Assembly (NCBI RefSeq): GCF_026151205.1
Contig: NC_087073.1
Span: 3,679,001-3,743,000, forward strand
Reading direction: 5' to 3'
Origin: Bolinopsis microptera
Lineage: Eukaryota > Ctenophora > Tentaculata > Lobata > Bolinopsidae
Length of the DNA stretch: 64,000 nucleotides
The notes under the pieces are model-generated. The model ran no database searches and had not been told where the DNA came from. It was given only the letters and a program-made list of their open reading frames with translations. This document shows, piece by piece, positions 57,310 through 64,000 of this stretch (within the stretch, counting starts at the first letter, position 1; each line of letters begins with the position of its first letter). Made by a program: the position numbers and the translations under genes.

Positions 57310-60300
57310 CGACTATTAGGCTGGATCATTGGGTCGTTCTTAAACGAGAGAAAACGGCGTACTAGTAACCTAAGACATAAACAATTAACCTTTTATCTTT
57401 TCAAATTTAATTTGTGGTTATATGTAAAACATCCGTCAGATATATAGATTTAACCTAACGACCAAAAACTATCAAATCCCATTCAACTCGAGCAATTCGA
57501 CCATTTCTGGAAGTCTCAGACAGCATATGAGACAGCATGTGAAGGATCCGATGATACAATTTATAAATTAGAAACTTTAGAGTTGGAGCCTGTCAGTATT
57601 CACCATGCGGGTCATTGACTAAAGTGCCTCTCCTCGATATTATTAGATCGCATATGGTACCCCCTGCGTCACCACCACTCAATATACACAAAACAAACTA
57701 AACCGTAATCAAGGGAGACTGATCCAGTGTTGTGGAGAAATGAGAATTGGGATTATCTTCCAGCTGCCAAAGTGCCACAACTCCTGCACAATAATATACC
57801 TTGTCTGCAGTAGAGCTAAAGTGCTGTATCCCAGCTCACTGCTACTACACTGACAGTGGTTCGGTGCCGGTTCTGGTTTAAGAGCAGGTGTGTGGGTCGT
57901 GGGCAAATAGTGCCTGATAACAACACCCACCCCCGGTGGTTTTGTGACCCATTTTGTGTCATGATCCTAGCACAAGGGTGTCATGTCGCACTCAACCGTG
58001 AATATTTTGAGTATGTAATATGTGGAAAACTGGTAAATCTAGTCCTGGTGGACAGGTGGCATGTTCTGGTTCAATCTAAGTGCATTATTGTCAGACTCTC
58101 CAGATACGAGAATACTCGTGATTTTAAAGAACAAAGGTCAAAGCTATATTTAAAAATCATTTTACAGTTCATAAATACAAATAGTGGTGGTTCTTATAGA
58201 AGTTATCATACATAGAGTAACTTAATGGCTGCCATTGAAGTCAGTTTTATTCTAAACGCTATACATTAGCCTATCTAAAATCGCAATGCTTCTTCAATAC
58301 AATGAGTATCAAGACCGCTCGCCATAATTAGCATTCGACTAGATCATGGAACACAAACTAAAGAGGAAAGAAAAGTCTGAACTGTAAATGTTTACCACAC
58401 CATTTTTATCCAGGATCCTAGCTGTTTATATATGGCCACATCATGCCCTTCTTACTACCTTATTTCATTTAAACGAAAGTATTACAGTGTAACCAAATAT
58501 CAATAGTTTTGCCGCCGTCACCGTAATGGCTCGGATGGATGGGCTTACGGTCCAACATTAACTTTGATCAAGGAACTGAGTGAAGTGAGTGTGACGTAGA
58601 AATGAGGTAATGCCCCTTTTCTAGAGTCGGCACACGATCTGTGACATACAGAAATCATTACCTCGTGGTATTCGTTGGAAATCGAATTTCTCCAACAACA
58701 ATTTGAGAATTTAGTATTCATGGCAGAACTCAAAAGTTACTAGGAGCAATGAGCATCCCTTCCTAATCGGGTGTTTAGGGTCTGGTGTTACGTCGTACTA
58801 AGTCTAGGCTATTAAAGAAGATCGTCGCTTTAATCTTTTTGATATTCGATCTAGCCAATTCGATGAGCTATCCAAGAACACAATATGCTTCTTGAATCTT
58901 GATCGATTTGTCTCTTGACAAGCTGATCCTTTGATTCTCCACTATCATTGACTGTGGCTCTCTTATTTTTCATCATGATCAACGATCAGCATTTACGCCA
59001 CACCCTTGGAGCATATAATAAAAAGGGAGTGCTTTGGCCTTTGACGTGGGCGAACTATCATAGCAAAATACAAATTCATTATTCTTACTATACCCAGGTC
59101 TCGTATATCGTGCAAAAAAATGGGAGGGTGGGGCTGGGATCATCAACATTCTGATGAAAATGCATGCCATAAGCCTCTTCGCAATTTCAGGAAAAACCTA
59201 GATTTTTAACATCCATTATAGTATTAGTAAATATCTTTGAACATTTCGAAAACGCCGGAAATTTCGAAACAGTGATATGTTCTGTGCTATACTTTGAAAA
59301 TTTTGGAATCTGTTTCAAATTGTTTTCCAATTTCTCACCTCATCAGACCAAGTTGGCAGAGTAGTCCATAAAAGTAAGCACGATGAGGTAAAATCTACTT
59401 CTCTGACATTTCATATTCGTCAATGGTTATGCTTTATTAAACTGTTTTAAATAGTTAAATGGTTTTGACCATATTGGGCAGTAGCAAATTAGTATTATTT
59501 TGTATATTTTCAGTTCCTCGTTTTCATTGGATATTTACGGAACGGTGGTCAAAGTTGCTATATATATTAAGTGCATCCGTTTTTAATGGAACATTTAAAA
59601 TGCTCATTTTATACCACTTAACCAGAAAAATACAGCCTATTTTTATCTTAATACCTTATGGTTGGTTTTTTGCTCTGTCAAACCCTGGTTTAGCAGCCTG
59701 GGAAGTAAATTAAATATCAGATAGAAGTTTCTGATGAATTTTGATTTGTAAATCTATATTTAGATTAAAGAAAAATGAATCAAATGAATCAAAGCAAGCT
59801 GGTAACTATCGTGAAAGTAAATGAAGGCAAGCTGGTAACTATCGTGAAAATGATCAAGCAAAATTGAGAGGAAGACCACATTCGTCCAACATGTTATTTG
59901 GCAAATGAGACCTTCGTTGTGTCAACCTGTATATTGTATTAGTTCCATTTGCTCACGTCCTCATCGAATAACGACTAGTAGTATAGTGAAAGTAACAATA
60001 TGCCACTGACTATGACTGAATTTCATTAACCTGTTGTAATTTGCGGACCACCTGGATTTTTCGTATGACGTACCTAATAATATTAGTAATATGTATTCAA
60101 TGGTTGGTACAGTGAACAGTTAACATTGGAAGGTCTGATCACCAAGTACGACATTCATTAAATTCATATCCGATTTGTCGTTAGCAATATTCACGGTTAC
60201 AAGGTTGAATCGTCCAGCAAATACAAACCATAAGCACTGATACCGATGGCAAATAGGTAATAAGTAAGTAATAACTGTGAGGAGAGCAGGTTATTTCTTG

Positions 60301-60600
60301 GTGGGATATATTGCCCGCACCTCTAGTACCTGTAAATGGTGATTATTAACTGTGGCCCCTATCGTATTTCAACTGTGGTGCTGCAAGGCTAGGTGACATG
60401 GACACCGTCCAGTTTAATCAAAGGTATCAATAATACCTTTGAGTATATTGATCCTTTTTATGGTAATTTATAATATATTTGTGTCTCCTAGATGAGTCTG
60501 GCAAGACCGCAATTGCAACAGGCGCTCAATTCAGATGCACTCTAAATTCCGACAGCAGTTAGGAAAAGTATGGCACCCAATTCCACAGTAAATTCTTAGG
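57310..60600. other. Intergenic region without recognised genes
   Basis: Frames at 57856-58215, 58545-58733 and 59459-59713 show no family signature and no convincing splice context. The last is a hydrophobic AT-rich frame. A short inverted GAGGTAATG/CATTACCTC pair flanks 58596-58665. Nothing else could be supported. Confidence 0.4.
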
Positions 60601-60605
60601 AGCGA

Positions 60606-60697
60606 ACGGAATTATGACTCCAGAACAAAAGCAATCGATTTCTAGGAGTAGTTACTCCTAGAAATCAATTGCTTTTGTTCTTGAGTCAGAATTCTGT
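60606..60697. repeat. Imperfect palindrome, 45-bp arms, 2-bp spacer
   Basis: The inner arms (60622-60650 and 60653-60681) match over 29 bp with one mismatch. The outer 16 bp on each side match at 13 positions. It should form a strong hairpin as RNA or cruciform DNA. Confidence 0.92.
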
Positions 60698-60805
60698 TCT
60701 TTGTGATATTTTACCTTAGCTGAAATTTAGTCACCTGATGTTAACCCGTTAACGGAATTAGGGCACTGCCATTTCGGAAACCTAATTTTCTAGTAACCAT
60801 CGCCG

Positions 60806-60885
60806 GGTAACATTAAATATAATTACTTCCACTTTTAGCTAATCTAGATTAGCTAAAAGTGGAAGTAATTATATTTAATGTTACC
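60806..60885. repeat. Perfect 80-bp palindrome, no spacer
   Basis: The left arm, 60806-60845 (GGTAACATTAAATATAATTA...), is the exact reverse complement of 60846-60885, with the centre between AATCT and AGATT. Forty of forty pairs match. No target duplication was identified around it. Confidence 0.97.
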
Positions 60886-61282
60886 ACTACAATATTGACT
60901 CCTGTTTGAAGCAGCACGTGCCAGAATAAATTGCAATATAATAACGCCACAAGACACTATCAAGATGGATCTTATTTATACTCCACGGTTCTACATCAAT
61001 CATATCATAAAGGAGAACTGTAATATCGGGTTTGAAGTTTGAACTATAACGAAACTTGAGTTTGAATAATGATCAGTATTGCAAGAATATGATATCTATT
61101 TCTAAGTAGGATAACTATAAGATCTGACACCAATTATGAAACAGATGTATGTATAAAATTAGAAGCTACAGATGTATTAAAGCCTTTTTCTGACTTCATG
61201 ATCAATAATAAAATAAAATATCTTTACAGCTCAAACTAAACCTTTCCCTGTACAGCCGACTAAGTTGTATCTTTAAATAACC

Positions 61283-64000
61283 CTAAAGTTTCAACTTTAG
61301 TTCCTTATATTTTTGTTTGAGTTTCTTGTGGAGGAGAAAGTTTTGTCTGACACATTCGTCGTGGAAATCATCTCGTGCTCTATTGACCAGGCTGTCTTTT
61401 TTCGATTCTTTTTCTCCGATATACTTAGCTCCATACAGTGTCAACTGCAATTGAATGTATTAAGTTTAACTATTAGACACAAATTTTACCCGTGAGATTC
61501 AGTGAAACGCATATTGATGTACAATGCACAGTAATTGATCCAGCAAATAAAAGCCGTGGGATGTAATTTTCTTCTAACATTTAGTGCAATGTTCCTGTCA
61601 ATTTGCTGACCTTATAAAGAGGATACAAGTATATAATGAAGGGAAACATGAAAGGTTGTACTCCAGTGTACTTCAATAGTTGCTCCACTCTACTGAACTT
61701 CCAATCTGTAAGTTTTTATTAAAAATGTTGAGAAATTCTTGTTTTCAGCGATCAGTAGCATGCTGCTATCGTAAGTGAACAATCATTTCTTACCTACCAC
61801 TCTTACTTTCCGTTCAACTTAAACACAGAATTATTATACGGAATATCGAGAAGAAGTTACCTTTTCGGGCGTTCTCTTGGCAAGAGCTGAAGGTTGTATT
61901 TAACACAGCTATCAGTAGATTCAACATTAGGATAATCAGACCCACCAAGAATACCATGTAGATTATCTGTGGTAATTTGAAAACTTAGAACTGAAGCCTG
62001 AAACCCTTACCCAATGCAGGGGTATAATGAGGTACGATATCCGTTCCCAGTAAAATAGAATATTAAAGTTAAGTGCTAGAAACGTTGTGTCATTACATGG
62101 GGTAATCTTTAATAGTTAATCAAATCTTTAAATCCAATTTCGGATTCTCAATCCTTGACTGTCACTTATGGCACCCTTTTAAGCAGATCGGATCTTTACG
62201 TTACATTAAATATGGTGTCTACTTAAATCAGTGTTAATTGTAGGAGCAATTTTACGTTCATGAGAAAGGAACTCTGCTCGTCGTATGTAAGGGTCCCAGC
62301 ACTTCTAGAACCATATCCAAACACACTGAACGCTAGGAAAGACAAAGAATTCCAGAAGGTATCAAAGTTTTCGTTCATCGTCATTTCAGGACCTGGAAAT
62401 GGTATCAGTAATGCTCAGGTTATCTAGAAAGTTCTCAATTGTTCGTTATTTTAAATGGTTATTAAACTTCTAACAGATCCAACACGTGCAGAAGCTCTCC
62501 GATAATAACCATAACCAAGTGCACGTGACCATGTGCACGTGCTGATCTAGTACAGACTGCACTATAATGGTAGATACTTGATGCACTCTGCACAGTGCAC
62601 AGGTGCTTCATTGTCTTTACGTACAATTTTGTCGTAAACACTGATATAAACGATTTCTATGCTATTTCTTACTGGTGCCTAGCCTACTATGTATTATTGG
62701 ATGGTTAAAATGATTTATTTTGGGATCACCGATATTTATTTTAGCATTTAACCTCCCAGTTAAGTTAAAGGTTATAATTTAAGCTGATTGGAATTTAGAG
62801 AGCACCTCCGGAATTTCATCTCATTCTTGAAACAAATTTGACTTTTGAAGACCTACTTGTTTGGTTATGAATGTTGAGATAAGCTCGGTAACTCTGGTAA
62901 GAAATGGTGTGTAGTGGTAGACTGAACACCACCATCGTTATCACTAGCAGAATCACAAACGTCATAAAGTCCTGAAAAATTAAAATCTCAGCAGGGTAAA
63001 TATTCAGGCAATATTATAAGAATGTTGTTGATAAATTGATTATCGCACAGCATACTCGCGTTTTTATAAAAGCGAAAATATTGAAAATAACAAGGTAGTG
63101 CACTTTTCTACTCCAAGTCATACTTCAGCACATTTCATCCCTTCCTAGTAGTAGTACGATGCATTCCTGTTCCTTAATTTCGCATTCTTGAGAACGTATC
63201 TCTGTACCATACTCTTGGTATAGATTGTAAAATGGACATTATAAGTGTTATGTAACCTTGTAGCTTTTCAGGAATATATAATAAAAAAGCGTGTTATTCA
63301 TGTTATAATGGTCATATTATTGAATATTCTCAACTGTTAACAATTGATGATAATACTTATCGGCAATCGTTAGCAGACATGACCTCACGACAAAATGATA
63401 CTCGTTTAAAATTTATCGCTATCAGAAGGAATTGATTGGCAATTTTAATATTGCATGTCTGCCCAGTAACTACTTCCCCAGTTCTGCTCAATTTGTCACA
63501 TGTTATTAAATCTAATTTCATCGATGTTTCCTACTGCTAAAACTTTTAGCTAATCGCCAATCTCTTGAAACATAGTTTGAAGGTCGTCTGATGTAGATGA
63601 TGGAATCCAATTTATTCTACTATTTTTTAAATGGTCTCGACCTGACAGAGGCGTCCTCTTCAAGTTAAATATAACTTGATACACGGAATTAAAGAGGCAC
63701 TTAGTGACTAGTGAGTGAGTGCACTTAACTCTCAGACACTGACATCATCTCTTATTTAGAGTCTTAACTATCTTGCTTCAATGACTGGCCTGCAAGAATT
63801 GCGAAATTAACAGCCTGCAAAGTGTAATCATTAATGTGATGACCTGTTAAAATTAACTAAAGGGTACTTCTACGGAACTTGCTTACATGCAGCATCTTTA
63901 CAATTGTCCTGGTGAGGGGTCCTAGTGTTTTGTTTATTCGTAACAATCCAGACAGTCTAATGAGGAGACCAGAAGCTGCCAGCCCGTAGATGTACCTCGT
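61283..64000 (-). CDS. TRPM: TRPM-like cation channel, C-terminal pore half (partial at window edge)
   Basis: Six exons in transcript order: 64000-63887 (open at the edge), 62971-62857, 62392-62256, 61966-61861, 61705-61611 and 61444-61283, with continuous phase and a final TAG, giving 242 residues. The order is typical of TRPM. First comes an S4/S4-S5 region with LLRINKTLGPLT and KMLHDFM (TRPM consensus LGPK...KM..D), then S5 (FVILLVITMVVFSLPLHTI). A pore loop follows (FDTFWNSLSFLAFSVFGYGS), then S6 (FLVGLIILMLNLLIAVLNTT), a TRP-helix segment (DWKFSRVEQLLKY; TRPM has WKFQRY) and a short charged tail (RARDDFHDECVRQNF) like the TRPM region after the TRP helix. There is no kinase or Nudix domain; the tail is only about 50 residues. 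It is probably a plasma or organelle membrane cation channel. The upstream N-terminal TRPM homology region lies to the right of the window. Confidence 0.85.

Noticed and set aside
57856-58215. 119-residue plus-strand frame
   Set aside because: No recognisable domain, no splice context, and typical of chance frames in this composition.
59459-59713. Hydrophobic 84-residue plus-strand frame
   Set aside because: AT-rich sequence readily yields Phe/Ile/Leu runs; no channel or receptor motif, and the real channel is on the opposite strand further right.

Overview
The window is eukaryotic nuclear DNA from an animal, most likely a non-vertebrate metazoan with an AT-rich genome. Genes are split by GT-AG introns of about 80 bp to 9 kb, the standard code fits throughout, and the gene families are animal ones: a DLGAP/GKAP synaptic scaffold, a TRPM-type channel, an SH2 adaptor and an M1 aminopeptidase. 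I cannot name the species. Exon models were built by hand from reading frames and splice signals. Codon phase is continuous across every junction given, but no RNA evidence was available.

Left third (1-25 kb): a DLGAP/GKAP gene on the + strand (visible exons 4743-17989, GKAP domain) with a 9.2 kb intron. Its last exon and several kb of 3' flank lie in a recent segmental duplication: copy A at 1-4330 (cut by the window edge) and copy B at 17525-24819. Both copies carry a 20-bp CACGTG-centred tandem array and a short inverted-repeat element. Copy B has extra insertions, including a hAT-like MITE whose empty site survives in copy A. The large DLGAP intron holds a 2.6 kb element with about 30-bp terminal inverted repeats, a TAAAAT target duplication and an interior made largely of simple satellites.

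Middle (25-40 kb): a retroelement remnant, a tRNA-like SINE, and an eight-exon gene for a seven-bladed WD40 protein (26207-38831, +). One of its introns holds a decayed CR1/L2-like LINE.

Right half (40-64 kb): an M1 zinc aminopeptidase gene (40619-46431, -) and an SH2-domain adaptor gene (about 46787-53616, +) lie head to head. Next comes a single-exon gene for a 401-residue unrecognised protein (54791-55996, -), then a repeat-rich interval with two hairpin-forming palindromes, one an exact 80-bp palindrome. The 3' half of a TRPM-like channel gene (61283-64000, -) runs off the right edge.

The genes look like unrelated neighbours rather than a pathway cluster. The unusual content is mostly structural: duplicated terminal exon, satellite-bearing element and palindromes.
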